Counted from the stretch's first letter, positions 8,704-19,421 are shown. The stretch: 64,000 nt of DNA from an uncultured Bacteroides sp. (GCA_959606905.1 CAUHML010000009.1:29597-93596), one strand, 5' to 3'. The notes: generated from the letters alone by a model not told the origin. Translations and numbers: made by a program.

Positions 8704-10466
8704 GGTTCTTCTTCAAATTTGGTGATAATCTTTTTTTATTTCTTAGCCTCACCTCTTTTTCCTCACGGTCAAGGAATTGTTCCCCAGTGAGAAACTGTAA
8801 TTTTCCCGGTATATAAAAAGAAAATCCCCGAAAATAGGGGATTATTCCATAATTTCAGATTCAGTCTTGGCTACGATAATCTACAACAAGCTGGTATCTC
8901 TGAAGATGTTGGTTCATTGACGGTCTTTCTATATACGGCCGGCAAGGGGGCTTCCTGTCCTTATTGCGGACATTTCAGTCACTAATTGCACAGTTGCTAC
9001 TCCCAACATATTCAGGATTTTGAAGTTTACGATCATACTTTGGAGTTAGTCATAAGGGTTGGTAAATATTATTGTGACAATGTTTCTTGTCTGCAAAAAA
9101 TATTCTGCGAACCATTGTCTTTTCTGGTTCGTCGGTATGGTAGACGGAGCTATCTTGTTGAGGAACGCATCAGATCGATAAGCTTGAAACTTACCTTCCG
9201 AAAGGTTTCTTTTCTTTTGCAATTGTTTCATATAACGGTCAGTAGCTCTTCCTGCTTACGCATCCTACAACAGTACGGGCAACATAATCTTCTAATGCAT
9301 AATAAAAAGTATTGATGTGGGTATTGATGATTTTGCCTATAAAAAAGGTAAGGATTATATGGGGGTGGTCGTAGGCCAGATGACACCTATTGCTTTGTTA
9401 GAGGATAGAAGCGGAGAAGCACTTGATAACTGGCTCATCTGGAATCCTCAAATACAATATATGATGAGAGACCGTGGAAGATGTTTCACAGAGTCTATAA
9501 ACAGAATAATCCCCGGTGTTACACAAATCTGCGACCGATTTCATCTAATCAAGAATATGACGGATACGATGATACCGGAAATAGAGAAAATAATTCGTCA
9601 GACCAAGTAAAAGCTCAAATATGAATATCCTGACAGAGATACGGCTTCTTCGTTAATTCTCCAGAACATATTTACCATGGGAGATGCCCGACACAGAGAA
9701 AAATTGAGGATATACAGGGAAAGTCTGAATTTAAAAATGCAGGGGATGATCATTGAGCATACAGCCACACATTTGGGCAAGAAAAGCTACTACATTTATA
9801 AGAACATTCACAACAGAAGAATAGGAGCATACTTGAATGGGAAACAGAAGACTGCTCTTAAATATGTATCCGAACTGGTTACAATCATTAGTGCGGGTTG
9901 TATTAACCGGAAAATATTGGCAAAAAATGGGGAGTAAAATCAGTGGGGCACTTATTGGAAGGATAGCATCTGGCTTGCGAAGAATGTATCACCAAAAGAG
10001 GAAGGAAGTCAAGGAGCATAATGAGAGAATTGAAAACAGAAGTAAAATACAGAGAGTTTCACAGAATCAGATATGCCAATACATTCTAAAGGGAAAATCG
10101 GATAATTCTAAACTAGCGGAACTGTATAAGTCCTCACCATAGATTAAAGAATTTTTAAACGTATGTACGAATTTCAGAGATATGATCAATGGGAATACTT
10201 ATGATAAGGATATTAGAAAATAGATTGAAAAAGCGAATGCAACACGTAACATGGCACTGACGAACTTTGCATATGGTATTGAAAAAAGACAGGGAGACAG
10301 TACAGGCAGTCATTGATGTCCCCTTCAGTAACGGATTACTGGGAGACCAGTGAATAAAATTAAAGCGGTCAAAAGACAAATGTTCAACAAAGCCGGAATA
10401 AAACTACTAAGAGCTAAGATTCTGCATTCATAATAAGAGGAATACCACCAAATTTGAAGAAGCCCC
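8704..10466 (+). mobile_element. Degenerate ISL3-family insertion sequence
   Basis: About 1.76 kb is bounded by imperfect terminal inverted repeats. The left end reads GGTT then CTTCTTCAAATTTGGTG. The right end, read on the minus strand, reads GGGG then the same CTTCTTCAAATTTGGTG. Arms match at 20 of 22 positions inward from the shared CTTCTTC. The interior carries an ISL3-type transposase in many frames. No convincing target-site duplication was seen. Confidence 0.75.
8851..10433 (+). pseudogene. ISL3-family transposase, multiply frameshifted
   Basis: Pieces in order recover an ISL3 transposase. The N-terminal zinc-ribbon is SCPYCGHFS, followed by a second Cys pair around YYCDNVSCLQ. The DDE domain start is VGIDDFAYKKGKDYMGVVV, then RDRGRCFTESI and CDRFHLIKNM. 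The C-terminal end is VNKIKAVKRQMFNKAGIKLL. Stops and shifts occur near 8982, 9316, 9608, 9935, 10140 and later, so it cannot be functional. It sits between the AraC gene and the SusE-like/SusC operon and may have displaced their original spacing. Confidence 0.8.
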
Positions 10467-10568
10467 CGATGTAATATCAAAAAAATATGAGTGAATAAAA
10501 AATACATGTACGGTCAGAATCATAAATTAATATATCATTTTCATAAACACAATGCGTATATGATTGCG

Positions 10569-10576
10569 TAATTTTG
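10569..10576 (+). promoter_or_regulatory. Bacteroides -7 element TAATTTTG, candidate PUL promoter
   Basis: This fits TAnnTTTG and lies about 165 bp before the SusE-like lipoprotein gene, downstream of the ISL3 relic. The long leader would leave room for regulator binding or RNA control. No confident -33 motif was found. Confidence 0.35.
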
Positions 10577-10740
10577 CATTATTAATTATTTATATCAATA
10601 TTAACCTTGCTAAAATTTAAGATTATGGGCACGTGAAAAGCAATTAAAAAAATCTACTTAAATGAAGTACTCGCATTTTTAATATACCGGTATTATTTAT
10701 AGCGTTAACTTTTATATCTATTAATTTTAAGCTATTGAAT

Positions 10741-12180
10741 ATGAAAAAAAAACATTATTTAGTTACGTTGTTTGTAACGTTGCTTGTTCTCTTCGCCATT
10801 TCGTGCGGAGATGACAATGAAAATGCTAATGATACTCAGCCTCCCATGATTGAGTTTCTTGGCGAGGAACTTGAAGGGTTGCCTGGTGAAACCGTGAATA
10901 TTAAGGCTAAAGTGACGGATGATGCTGGTATTAACTACATTCAGATTGAATGTGCAGAGTTTGAATTTAGTGAAAGAATTCCTTTTAGCGATCAGAATTA
11001 TATTACAGAATATGACTTGATACAAGCTGTGATTATTCCTGGAAATGTAGAAAGAGGTTCTGTGGGTGAAGTAAAGGTTGTTGTTTATGATCATTCGGGT
11101 AAATCGAAAACTGAAATACTGAATGTATTGGTTACACCTGAAGCTCCTCGTCTTGAAATCAGACAGGAAATGGGTTTTAATATTGTATTGAATGGTGGTG
11201 TCGCTCACGTCGATAATAATGATGTAACATTCAGTGTTGCAGATAATTTGGTATTACCTGTTAGCCTTATCATGGAAAGTAATAGGACGAAATTAAAGAC
11301 TCTCACAGTGAAAGGCACGGCATTGGGTATTGATGAAACAATTGATTTAACCGCTATAGCAACGGACGAAGGACGCCATGTTGAATTTACTAAAGATTAT
11401 CCGATAAGTACAAGCGGTGATTTGGACAAAAAACAGGTTGTATTTACGCTGACGGATGAAGACGGAAATACAGCTAAATATGATCCAATGGTTTCTGTCA
11501 AATCGACTTTTGCAGAGCATAATCAGAAACACACTAAGATATTTACGTTGGATACTTCAATTGATTTAAGTAAAGTTGTGTTTGGACTTCCGATGCTGGC
11601 GGAAAAGAAGAGTGTGGAAAGCTATAAGTTTACAGCTTCTTATTTTGCTCCGGTGACTAATACAAGAATTATCTTTGTAAGTAGTAAGGATCCAGAGACT
11701 CAAGTAAAGTATGGAATTAGTAATGATGGACAGTATATCATAAAGTCAGATAATCCGAATCCGATTATATTGGAGAATGTGGGACATTACGAAATAACTT
11801 TTGATTTGCTTATGGGTACTTACGATATAAAAGCTTTGGATAAAAAGGCTTCGCAATTTGAAGAAATGTATTTTGTTTTTGCTTGGGAGGATTATCCGCC
11901 AATGTCGCAGTTTGACTCTGAGAATGCTCCTGCAGTTTGGACGATTGATTATAATTTATCTCGAAGTGGTGTTGATGTATCTTTTGGTAAAGGTGGCGCT
12001 GAATGGATTGTAGCTACAGGTGATGATAATCATGATCCGGAAATATGGTTGCTTAAAGAAGATAAAGACAAGTATCCAGGAGCGTGGTTTTTTGATACAA
12101 CTTTAAATGATAAGATGTATGGAAACTGCCATATTGTCTTTGATAATTTCTTAATGAGGGCTTATGCCATTCAAAAATAG
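10741..12180 (+). CDS. SusE/SusF-like surface lipoprotein (hypothetical)
   Basis: A 479-residue predicted lipoprotein. The start is taken as the ATG at 10741, not the TTG six bases earlier. A lipobox ends at C22 and is followed by an acidic GDDNENAND linker, typical of surface export in Bacteroides. Residues about 35-135 look like an immunoglobulin-like domain (GETVNIKAKVTDDAGINYIQI). The rest contains repeated beta-rich segments, including a SusE-like stretch around SNDGQYIIKSDNPNPIIL. It probably binds glycan at the cell surface for the SusC/SusD pair. It precedes SusC by 97 bp, whereas SusE-type genes normally follow SusD. The family assignment is inference from position and architecture. 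Confidence 0.6.
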   Translation: MKKKHYLVTLFVTLLVLFAISCGDDNENANDTQPPMIEFLGEELEGLPGETVNIKAKVTDDAGINYIQIECAEFEFSERIPFSDQNYITEYDLIQAVIIPGNVERGSVGEVKVVVYDHSGKSKTEILNVLVTPEAPRLEIRQEMGFNIVLNGGVAHVDNNDVTFSVADNLVLPVSLIMESNRTKLKTLTVKGTALGIDETIDLTAIATDEGRHVEFTKDYPISTSGDLDKKQVVFTLTDEDGNTAKYDPMVSVKSTFAEHNQKHTKIFTLDTSIDLSKVVFGLPMLAEKKSVESYKFTASYFAPVTNTRIIFVSSKDPETQVKYGISNDGQYIIKSDNPNPIILENVGHYEITFDLLMGTYDIKALDKKASQFEEMYFVFAWEDYPPMSQFDSENAPAVWTIDYNLSRSGVDVSFGKGGAEWIVATGDDNHDPEIWLLKEDKDKYPGAWFFDTTLNDKMYGNCHIVFDNFLMRAYAIQK

Positions 12181-12277
12181 TTCTAACCTCTATTAAATAA
12201 CAGGATTCCGTAACATTCATCGATGATGTATATGACCTATCAATGTTGCGAGAGTTCAACAAAACCTTATTCATATT

Positions 12278-15200
12278 ATGAAATTTAATATTATTCGAAT
12301 ATTGCTAATTACTTGCTTACTATCATCACAGGTAGGGATATGGGCACAGACCAAAAGCATTACGGGAACAGTCTGCGATACAAATGGAGAAATGATTATT
12401 GGAGCTAATGTGACCGTTAAAGGAACTACAAAAGGTACTATTACCAATGTCTATGGTATTTATACTGTGAGTGCTACTCCGAAAGATATAATTGAGATAT
12501 CCTTTATCGGATATAAAAGTGTACAGAAAAAGGTTGGCAACAGAGGAATTATCAATGTAGTACTGGAAGAAGATAGTAAAATGCTGGATGACGTGGTGGT
12601 TGTCGGTTATGGTACGACGAAGCGGGCAAACCTTGCCGGAGCAGTAGCTACTGCCGACCAGAAAGCATTTCAGTCTAAACCTTCAGCTACACCGATTAAT
12701 GCGCTTCAGGGATTAATCCCCGGATTAGTCGTTAATAGAAGTAACGGTCAGGGAAGCCGTCCCGGTGACGAAGCTACTTTTAGTGTTCGTGATGTCTCTT
12801 CTGTAAATGGCGGTTCGCCTTTGGTACTTATTGATGGTGCAGAGGGAAATATAAATTTTTTGAATCCTAATGATATTGAGAGTGTCTCCGTATTGAAAGA
12901 TGCTCAAGCCTCTATCTATGGTAATCGTGCTGCTAATGGGGTTGTATTGGTCACTACGAAATCTGCTGCAAAAGGTAAGGTGAAAGTTGATTTTAATGCT
13001 TACTATGCTTTTAAAACACCTGGAAGGGTAAAAGAGAAAGTAAACTTGCTTCAGTTTGCCGAAATGGACAGAGAAGCTTGTTCCGACGGTTCGGATAATC
13101 CTGTATACTCTGAAGATGAGCTGGACTTGATTCGTGAAAATAGTGATAAGGTAGTGATGGGTGGGTATCTTGGTTTTGCTAAGCATTATCAGTATCATGA
13201 CTGGACGAAATCTCTTTTGGGAAAAAGCTCAGGGCTGCAAAATTACTCTTTGAATGTATCCGGGGGAACAGACAGATATAACTTTTATGTATCTGGCTTC
13301 TATCAGTCGGAAGATTCTCCTTTAAAATTTGGTCACGATGATAGTAAACGTTATTCACTGCGTGTGAAAAATGAAGTGAAGGTTCTAGAAAACCTTTTGT
13401 TCCATTCCAATATTTCATATACGGCACATGATCATGATTTTTCTTCAGCTATCGGCACTGCTTTGGCATGGGGGTATAGACAACCACCTTGGGCACCGCT
13501 TTATACTCCGTCTGGTAAATTTTATTCTTGGCAAGGATATGGTAATCCAGCACAAGAACTGGAAGAAGGAGGAAATACCCTTTATGCCAACGCTATTACT
13601 ACTTTCAATTTTGCATTGGACTGGAATATTTTACCTGAACTGAAAATTTCTGGACAGGCTATCCTGAGAAGACAGGTAAATGATGATACCACTAATGGAG
13701 GAAAATATGCTCAATGGAATTGGGATGATTCGCTGAATAGATATAATACGACTGAAAATTGGGCTTCAAGAGCTTTCTCTAAACAATGGTACCGTAACTA
13801 TAATGTTTATGCGGAATATCATAAACTATTCGCTGAGAAACATGATTTGAAGGTCATGGCGGGTGCACAACATGAAGAATTCTCTTATGATACTTTCTCG
13901 GCTACGCGTAAGAATTTTACAAGTGATAATTTTAATCTGGCATTAGGTAGTTCGAAGGATCAGGAAACAGGTGCTGCCACTTGGGCGGAAACGTTGCGCT
14001 CTGTGTACGGTCGTTTGAGTTATGTATACAATGACCGTTATATTGTTGAGATTAATGGCCGGTATGATGGAACTTCTCGTTTTGCTCCAGGACATCGTTG
14101 GGGATTATTTACAGGATATTCTGCTGCCTGGCGTCTGTCTGAAGAAGATTTTATTAAAGATTTGAACATTTTTGACCAGTTGAAAATAAGAGGTTCCTGG
14201 GGGCAAATGGGTAATTGTCAGGGGGGGATCGGACGTTATGACTATATTCCGATTATTAACATCAGTTCGGATTGGCCTTATCCATTCAATAAAGAGGAGA
14301 AGAGTCAGCAGGCATCTTCCAACATGGTCTCTTTGGCACGTACTTGGGAGAAACTGGAAGTAACAAATATCGGACTGGACATAGCAATACTTAATAATCG
14401 TTTGAGCGCCAGCGTAGACTGGTTCTATAAGAAAAATAAAAATATGTTGATTGCTGTAGATTATCCGAGTCTGTTGGGTGCGACTGCTCCGGCATCCAAT
14501 AACGGTTCTCTTGAAGTGAAAGGTTGGGAAGTTTCTTTGGCATGGAGAGATAAGGTGAATGATTTTTCCTATAGTGTCCGTGGTAATATTTCTGATTCTC
14601 GCAATAAGGTTACTAATTTGGGTGGATTTTCCGGACTGCGCTCGGGCTTAATATCAAATATTCAGGGTTATTCTACCAATGCATATTTTGGATATCAATC
14701 AGGAGGAATTATTCGAGACGAAGCTACTTTGCGCGAGTATAAAAAAATGAAGGGAGTTCCGGATAATCTGCGTGTGGGTGATATGATGTATCTGGATCTC
14801 GACGGTGATGGAGCGATTACTGCGACGGGTGATCCTAAACGTGGATATCAGGGTGATCTTGTGTACTTAGGTACCAGTAATCCCCGTTATAATTTCGGTT
14901 TGAATATCGATATGGAATGGAAGGGGTTTGATCTAAGCATTTTTTTTCAAGGAGTGGTCAAACGTAAAGTTGTACAAGACGGAGAACCTTTGATACCTTT
15001 CTATCCTGACTGGCATTATCCATTGTCCGAATTCTATCATAATACTTGGTCTGCTGACCGTCCGAATGCTAAATATCCGATATTGACTCATGACGATGAC
15101 CGTAACTTATGGAACTATCGTACATCGGATAACCTGTTGGTGAATGCGGCTTATGTACGTTTAAAGAATTTACAGTTTGGTTATACCATTCCTCGCTTTT

Positions 15201-15364
15201 TGACTCAGAAAATAAAGGTAGATCGTTTGAGAGTTTATTTTAGCGGAAATGACTTGTTTGAAATTGATAATATTCCTTTCAAATATGATCCTGAAGATAA
15301 TGGGAATTATTCTGGGTATCCGTTTATGCGTTATTTCTCGTTTGGTGTAAATCTTAATTTTTAA
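12278..15364 (+). CDS. susC: SusC-like TonB-dependent outer membrane transporter
   Basis: A 1028-residue outer membrane importer that takes up oligosaccharides using TonB energy, with SusD as its lid. A signal peptide (1-23) is followed by a carboxypeptidase-regulatory-like domain (about 27-105), a TonB-box-like VVVVGYGTT, a plug domain (about 115-230, SIYGNRAANGVVLVTTK), and the 22-strand barrel to the C-terminal aromatic NLNF. There is no STN domain, so control by an ECF sigma/anti-sigma pair is unlikely. The AraC gene 4 kb upstream is the nearest regulator. Full length and apparently functional. SusD follows with only 6 bp between stop and start. Confidence 0.93.
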   Translation: MKFNIIRILLITCLLSSQVGIWAQTKSITGTVCDTNGEMIIGANVTVKGTTKGTITNVYGIYTVSATPKDIIEISFIGYKSVQKKVGNRGIINVVLEEDSKMLDDVVVVGYGTTKRANLAGAVATADQKAFQSKPSATPINALQGLIPGLVVNRSNGQGSRPGDEATFSVRDVSSVNGGSPLVLIDGAEGNINFLNPNDIESVSVLKDAQASIYGNRAANGVVLVTTKSAAKGKVKVDFNAYYAFKTPGRVKEKVNLLQFAEMDREACSDGSDNPVYSEDELDLIRENSDKVVMGGYLGFAKHYQYHDWTKSLLGKSSGLQNYSLNVSGGTDRYNFYVSGFYQSEDSPLKFGHDDSKRYSLRVKNEVKVLENLLFHSNISYTAHDHDFSSAIGTALAWGYRQPPWAPLYTPSGKFYSWQGYGNPAQELEEGGNTLYANAITTFNFALDWNILPELKISGQAILRRQVNDDTTNGGKYAQWNWDDSLNRYNTTENWASRAFSKQWYRNYNVYAEYHKLFAEKHDLKVMAGAQHEEFSYDTFSATRKNFTSDNFNLALGSSKDQETGAATWAETLRSVYGRLSYVYNDRYIVEINGRYDGTSRFAPGHRWGLFTGYSAAWRLSEEDFIKDLNIFDQLKIRGSWGQMGNCQGGIGRYDYIPIINISSDWPYPFNKEEKSQQASSNMVSLARTWEKLEVTNIGLDIAILNNRLSASVDWFYKKNKNMLIAVDYPSLLGATAPASNNGSLEVKGWEVSLAWRDKVNDFSYSVRGNISDSRNKVTNLGGFSGLRSGLISNIQGYSTNAYFGYQSGGIIRDEATLREYKKMKGVPDNLRVGDMMYLDLDGDGAITATGDPKRGYQGDLVYLGTSNPRYNFGLNIDMEWKGFDLSIFFQGVVKRKVVQDGEPLIPFYPDWHYPLSEFYHNTWSADRPNAKYPILTHDDDRNLWNYRTSDNLLVNAAYVRLKNLQFGYTIPRFLTQKIKVDRLRVYFSGNDLFEIDNIPFKYDPEDNGNYSGYPFMRYFSFGVNLNF

Positions 15365-15370
15365 TTGATT

Positions 15371-17038
15371 ATGAAAAAGAATATATTTTATAGTTTTATA
15401 GTGGCTATACTATTGTCTTCCTGCCAAGGAATGGATCTGATGCCCGCAGATAAAATGTCGGATGGTGACTATTGGCTGACGGAAAATGATTTTAAAATTT
15501 ATGCGAATGGCTTATATCCTTCTTTAATGAAATTTAATGGGGATGATAATTTAGCCCAATATGATCAGAAAGCGGATTTGTCAACTTCTTATTTTGGATT
15601 TAACAGTGTGAGTAATGGTCGTTGGTTGCCATCGGAGAGTGATGGAGTATGGGATGATTGTTATGCATATCTACGCAAGATTCATATTTTATTGGAGCAT
15701 GTCGATGCCTTGCATACTACTGATCCAAAGATTCTTCGATACAAAGGAGAAGCGTTGTTCTTCCGGGCATACCAGTATTTTAAGTTGCTCAATCGTTTTG
15801 GAGATGTCCCTTTAGTTACACATTCTTTGGATATTGATTCTCCTGAACTGTTTATGGAACGTACGCCCCGTAAAGAGGTAGAAGATGCCATCTTGCAGGA
15901 TTTGTATGATGCTTCACTATTATTACCAAAGAAGTCTGAAATGGCAGTAGCCGAAACCGGACGTATAACCAGTGGGGCAGCCGTGGCTTTCAGGGCAAGA
16001 GTAGCACTGTATGCCGGAACCTGGGCTATAAATCATAAACATCGTAGTGATGGACTGGCATTATTGGGGATTGCCAAAGAATGTGCCCGGCAACTTATTT
16101 TCGACAAACCGGAATATGATTTATACTACGAAGCGTCATTAGGTGCGGATTCATACCGTAAATTGTTTTTGGAAGATGGTGATAATTCGTGCGAGTCTAT
16201 TCTTGATTATCAGTATGCTAAGAACATGAAAGGAACTTTCCATGATATGGCTGATAAGGTTAGCGCTGGTTATCTTTTGGCAACCAAGAAGTTTGCCGAT
16301 ATGTTTTTGGATAAGAATGGTGTTCCTATTGATAATGTAGAAACGTGTTTCCAGGGTTATGAAAGTGTGCAATCGGAATATGAAGACCGTGATCCGCGTA
16401 TGACTTGTGTCTTGCAGGTGCCTGGCCGTAAATATATTTATGTTAGTCAACATGGTGTGGCTACTGAATGTCCGGTTAGTTTTATGGGTATTTGCTCTAC
16501 AAATACCGGATATCGTGTGTGGAAGTATATCAGTGAACTACCTGATATTTATCATGTAGGGGCTTATTACAATGCCCACATTATCCGTTTTGCAGAAGTC
16601 CTGTTGATTTATGCAGAAGCTACCTATGAGCTGGAAGGCGAGATTAGTGATAATGATTTGAACAACTCTATTAACCGTATCCGTAAACGTGTAGGAATGC
16701 CGGATTTAACTAATGAGTTTGTTACAAAGTATGGCTTGGATATGCGTGAGGAGATCCGTCGGGAACGTACGATTGAACTCTGTTTTGAAGCCAACCGGTA
16801 TGATGACCTTCGTCGTTGGAAAACAGCTGAAGTAGAGATGCCGCTACCGTTGAAAGGCGTAAAGTTCTCTAATTATGCAGACGAGAATGAAGAATTGAGT
16901 CCATCTTTGGATAGTGACGGATTTGTAATAACCGAAGATAACCGTAAGTTCCGTCCGGGACGTGATTATCTAGCCCCATTGCCTACCAAACAGATAAATA
17001 TGAGCAACGGTCGACTAAAGCAAAATCCGGGTTGGTAA
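15371..17038 (+). CDS. susD: SusD-like surface glycan-binding lipoprotein
   Basis: A 555-residue lipoprotein that caps the SusC barrel and binds the oligosaccharide. The ATG at 15371 is preferred to the TTG six bases earlier. The lipobox LLSSC puts the lipidated residue at C18. The SusD/RagB helical fold is visible: RYKGEALFFRAYQYFKLLNRFGDVPLVT near 115-140, then IIRFAEVLLIYAEATYEL near 400 and the C-terminal EEIRRERTIELCFEANRYDDLRRW. It is co-transcribed with SusC. A hairpin lies between it and the GH78 gene downstream. Confidence 0.93.
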   Translation: MKKNIFYSFIVAILLSSCQGMDLMPADKMSDGDYWLTENDFKIYANGLYPSLMKFNGDDNLAQYDQKADLSTSYFGFNSVSNGRWLPSESDGVWDDCYAYLRKIHILLEHVDALHTTDPKILRYKGEALFFRAYQYFKLLNRFGDVPLVTHSLDIDSPELFMERTPRKEVEDAILQDLYDASLLLPKKSEMAVAETGRITSGAAVAFRARVALYAGTWAINHKHRSDGLALLGIAKECARQLIFDKPEYDLYYEASLGADSYRKLFLEDGDNSCESILDYQYAKNMKGTFHDMADKVSAGYLLATKKFADMFLDKNGVPIDNVETCFQGYESVQSEYEDRDPRMTCVLQVPGRKYIYVSQHGVATECPVSFMGICSTNTGYRVWKYISELPDIYHVGAYYNAHIIRFAEVLLIYAEATYELEGEISDNDLNNSINRIRKRVGMPDLTNEFVTKYGLDMREEIRRERTIELCFEANRYDDLRRWKTAEVEMPLPLKGVKFSNYADENEELSPSLDSDGFVITEDNRKFRPGRDYLAPLPTKQINMSNGRLKQNPGW

Positions 17039-17061
17039 GTAGAATCTGATTGAGTATATTT

Positions 17062-17119
17062 GAATGCCTCTCCTTTGAACTTTTCCCCTTTTTAACAGAA
17101 GGACGAAGGAGGGGGATTC
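17062..17119 (+). promoter_or_regulatory. Intercistronic hairpin between susD and GH78
   Basis: GAAT-CC-CTCCTT on the left pairs with GAAGGAGGGGGATTC on the right, with small mismatches and a roughly 30-nt loop. There is no T-run, so it is more likely an attenuating or 3'-protecting stem than a full terminator. The second PUL has a hairpin in the same place. Confidence 0.5.
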
Positions 17120-17141
17120 AATAAAACAAATAAACTTTTAT

Positions 17142-19421
17142 ATGATGAACCGATTTTTTATAGTTCTGATTTTTGCTTTTTCCTTGAGTTCACTTTTGGG
17201 AATACAAGCAACTGAAGGAAAATGGATCGCCCCTTCCGATGCCAATCATCCCAATACGTGGATGACTTTCCGGAAAGACATTATCTTGCCAAAACGTCCG
17301 GAGAAGGCGGTTGCACAGATTGCCGTGGATAGTAAGTATTGGCTTTGGATTAACGGACAGCTTGCTGTTTTTGAAGGAGGAGTGAAGCGTGGACCGACTC
17401 CGAAGGACACCTATTACGATGAGGTGGACTTAGCCCCTTTCTTGCAAAAAGGGAAAAATCAGATAGCTATATTGGTCTGGTATTTCGGTAAAGAGGGCTT
17501 TTCGCACAAGAGTAGCGGACAAGCTGGATTGCTATTTAATTTAGAAAGTAGGAAATTTGTTTTGGGTAGTGATGAAACGTGGCTTTGCCGGATTCATCCT
17601 GCTTATGGGAGTGCGGATGCACCTTATCCTAATTTTCGTTTACCGGAATCGAACATTCGTTTTGATGCTCGTAAGGATATGACGGGGTGGCAGACAACTG
17701 AATGTCCGGAAACGCTGGGATTTAGTAACGCACTGGTGTTAGGAACATGGGGAGAAGCTCCTTACAATAAACTTATAAAACGTCCTATTCCGCAATGGAA
17801 AGACTTCGGTATACGTTCTTTTGAGTCTATGCGCAGATTGAAAGGAGAACAACAGGATACACTGATTGCCTTGTTACCCTATAATTTACAGATGACTCCA
17901 ATATTGGAAATAACGGACCCTGTAGGGGGAAACTGCATCGGCATTTATACGGATAATACATATGCAGCGGGAGATATTAATCTGAGAGCTGAGTATATTA
18001 CTCGTCGAGGTCGGCAATCTTATGAATCACTAGGCTGGCTGAATGGACATGAGGTTTATTTTATTCTGCCTAAAGGTATCGAAGTTAATGGATTGAAATA
18101 TCGTGAAACGGGCTATAATACAGAAATGACCGGAAGTTTTAGCTGTGATAATGATTTTGTGAATCGTTTTTGGAAGAAGGCCTTGCGAACCCTTTATGTT
18201 AACATGCGCGATACGTATTTTGATTGTCCGGAACGTGAACGTGCGCAATGGTGGGGTGACGAAGTGATTTTAATGGGAGAGTGCTTTTACACTTGTTCAT
18301 CTTCCGTTTATGCTTTGATGAGTAAGGGCATCAAGGAGTTGATTGCTTGGCAACATTCTGATGGAGCACTTTCTTCACCGATTCCGGCGGGTAATTATGA
18401 TAGTGAATTGCCGGGACAGATGTTAGCCAGTATCGGATATTATGGCTTTTGGAATTATTATATGAATACCGGTGATCGCGAAACGATAGCGCAGGTTTAT
18501 CCGGGAGTGAAACGCTATTTGGAGTTATGGACATTGGATAGCACGGGGTTAACAAATTTCCGTGGAGGCAGTTGGACTTGGGGGGATTGGGGAGAACAAC
18601 GGGATATCCGGCTTATCTTTGCCGGTTGGCATTACTTGGCCTTAAAAGGTGCTCGGCAAATGGCACAACTTTTGGGAGAAACAACTGATGCTAATAATTA
18701 CAGTCGGCAGATGAACAAGGTGAAAGAGGGGTATAATCGTTGCTGGAACGGATATGCGTACAGGCATCCAGAGTATAATGATTGTACGGACGATCGCGTA
18801 CAGGCCCTGGCTGTTGTTTCCGGTATTGCTGAACAAGATAAATATCCGTATATCATTGACTTGTTTAAGAAGCAATTCTATGCTAGTCCGTACATGGAGA
18901 AATATGTTATGGAAGCACTCTTTGTAATGGGTGAGGGCAAGTATGCTATGGAACGTATGCAAAAACGTTTTGCTCCTATGGTGAACCATCCTTTCTATAC
19001 CACCTTGTTTGAAGGCTGGGATATCGGTCCCAATGGTTTCGGTGGCGGAACTGTAAATCATGCCTGGAGTGGTGGTCCTCTGATTGTCATTGCCCGTTAT
19101 GTCTGTGGTATAGAGCCCTTGGATGCAGCTTATAAAACATTTCGTATAGCACCGGATGATACCTATTTGCATCAGGCGGCTATCACCATACCTACTATAG
19201 CCGGTGAGATACGTTCTTCTTTTGAATCGTCGGATAAAGATTTTAAAATGGAAATAACGGTTCCTAAGAATACACAAGCTATTCTGCAACTGCCAAATTC
19301 GGTAAATGGAGAGGTTCGTGTGAATGGTAAGGTTCTCTCAGAACAGGGCTGTGCTTTATCTGCCGGAACATATACCATATTAGCAAAAAAAATAGATAAA
19401 TTTAAAAATTTAAAACCATGA
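17142..19421 (+). CDS. Alpha-L-rhamnosidase-like glycoside hydrolase, GH78
   Basis: A 759-residue secreted enzyme, signal peptide about 1-23. N-terminal beta-sandwich domains (about 25-330; WLWINGQLAVFEGG and KNQIAILVWYFG) precede an (alpha/alpha)6 barrel at about 340-670. The barrel starts with RDTYFDCPERERAQWWGDE and ends with the Trp/His-rich GGGTVNHAWSGG, followed by a small C-terminal beta domain. This is the GH78 layout, and family members cleave terminal alpha-L-rhamnose with inversion. The first acidic motif (DCPERERAQWWGD) differs from the usual DCPQRDERLGWTGD, so specificity may differ. It overlaps the next GH20 gene by 4 bp (ATGA), so the two are translationally coupled. Confidence 0.8.
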   Translation: MMNRFFIVLIFAFSLSSLLGIQATEGKWIAPSDANHPNTWMTFRKDIILPKRPEKAVAQIAVDSKYWLWINGQLAVFEGGVKRGPTPKDTYYDEVDLAPFLQKGKNQIAILVWYFGKEGFSHKSSGQAGLLFNLESRKFVLGSDETWLCRIHPAYGSADAPYPNFRLPESNIRFDARKDMTGWQTTECPETLGFSNALVLGTWGEAPYNKLIKRPIPQWKDFGIRSFESMRRLKGEQQDTLIALLPYNLQMTPILEITDPVGGNCIGIYTDNTYAAGDINLRAEYITRRGRQSYESLGWLNGHEVYFILPKGIEVNGLKYRETGYNTEMTGSFSCDNDFVNRFWKKALRTLYVNMRDTYFDCPERERAQWWGDEVILMGECFYTCSSSVYALMSKGIKELIAWQHSDGALSSPIPAGNYDSELPGQMLASIGYYGFWNYYMNTGDRETIAQVYPGVKRYLELWTLDSTGLTNFRGGSWTWGDWGEQRDIRLIFAGWHYLALKGARQMAQLLGETTDANNYSRQMNKVKEGYNRCWNGYAYRHPEYNDCTDDRVQALAVVSGIAEQDKYPYIIDLFKKQFYASPYMEKYVMEALFVMGEGKYAMERMQKRFAPMVNHPFYTTLFEGWDIGPNGFGGGTVNHAWSGGPLIVIARYVCGIEPLDAAYKTFRIAPDDTYLHQAAITIPTIAGEIRSSFESSDKDFKMEITVPKNTQAILQLPNSVNGEVRVNGKVLSEQGCALSAGTYTILAKKIDKFKNLKP

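Noticed and set aside
18642..19289. A 215-residue minus-strand reading frame
   Set aside because: It is opposite the GH78 gene, with cysteine- and histidine-rich chance composition; it is a shadow frame.
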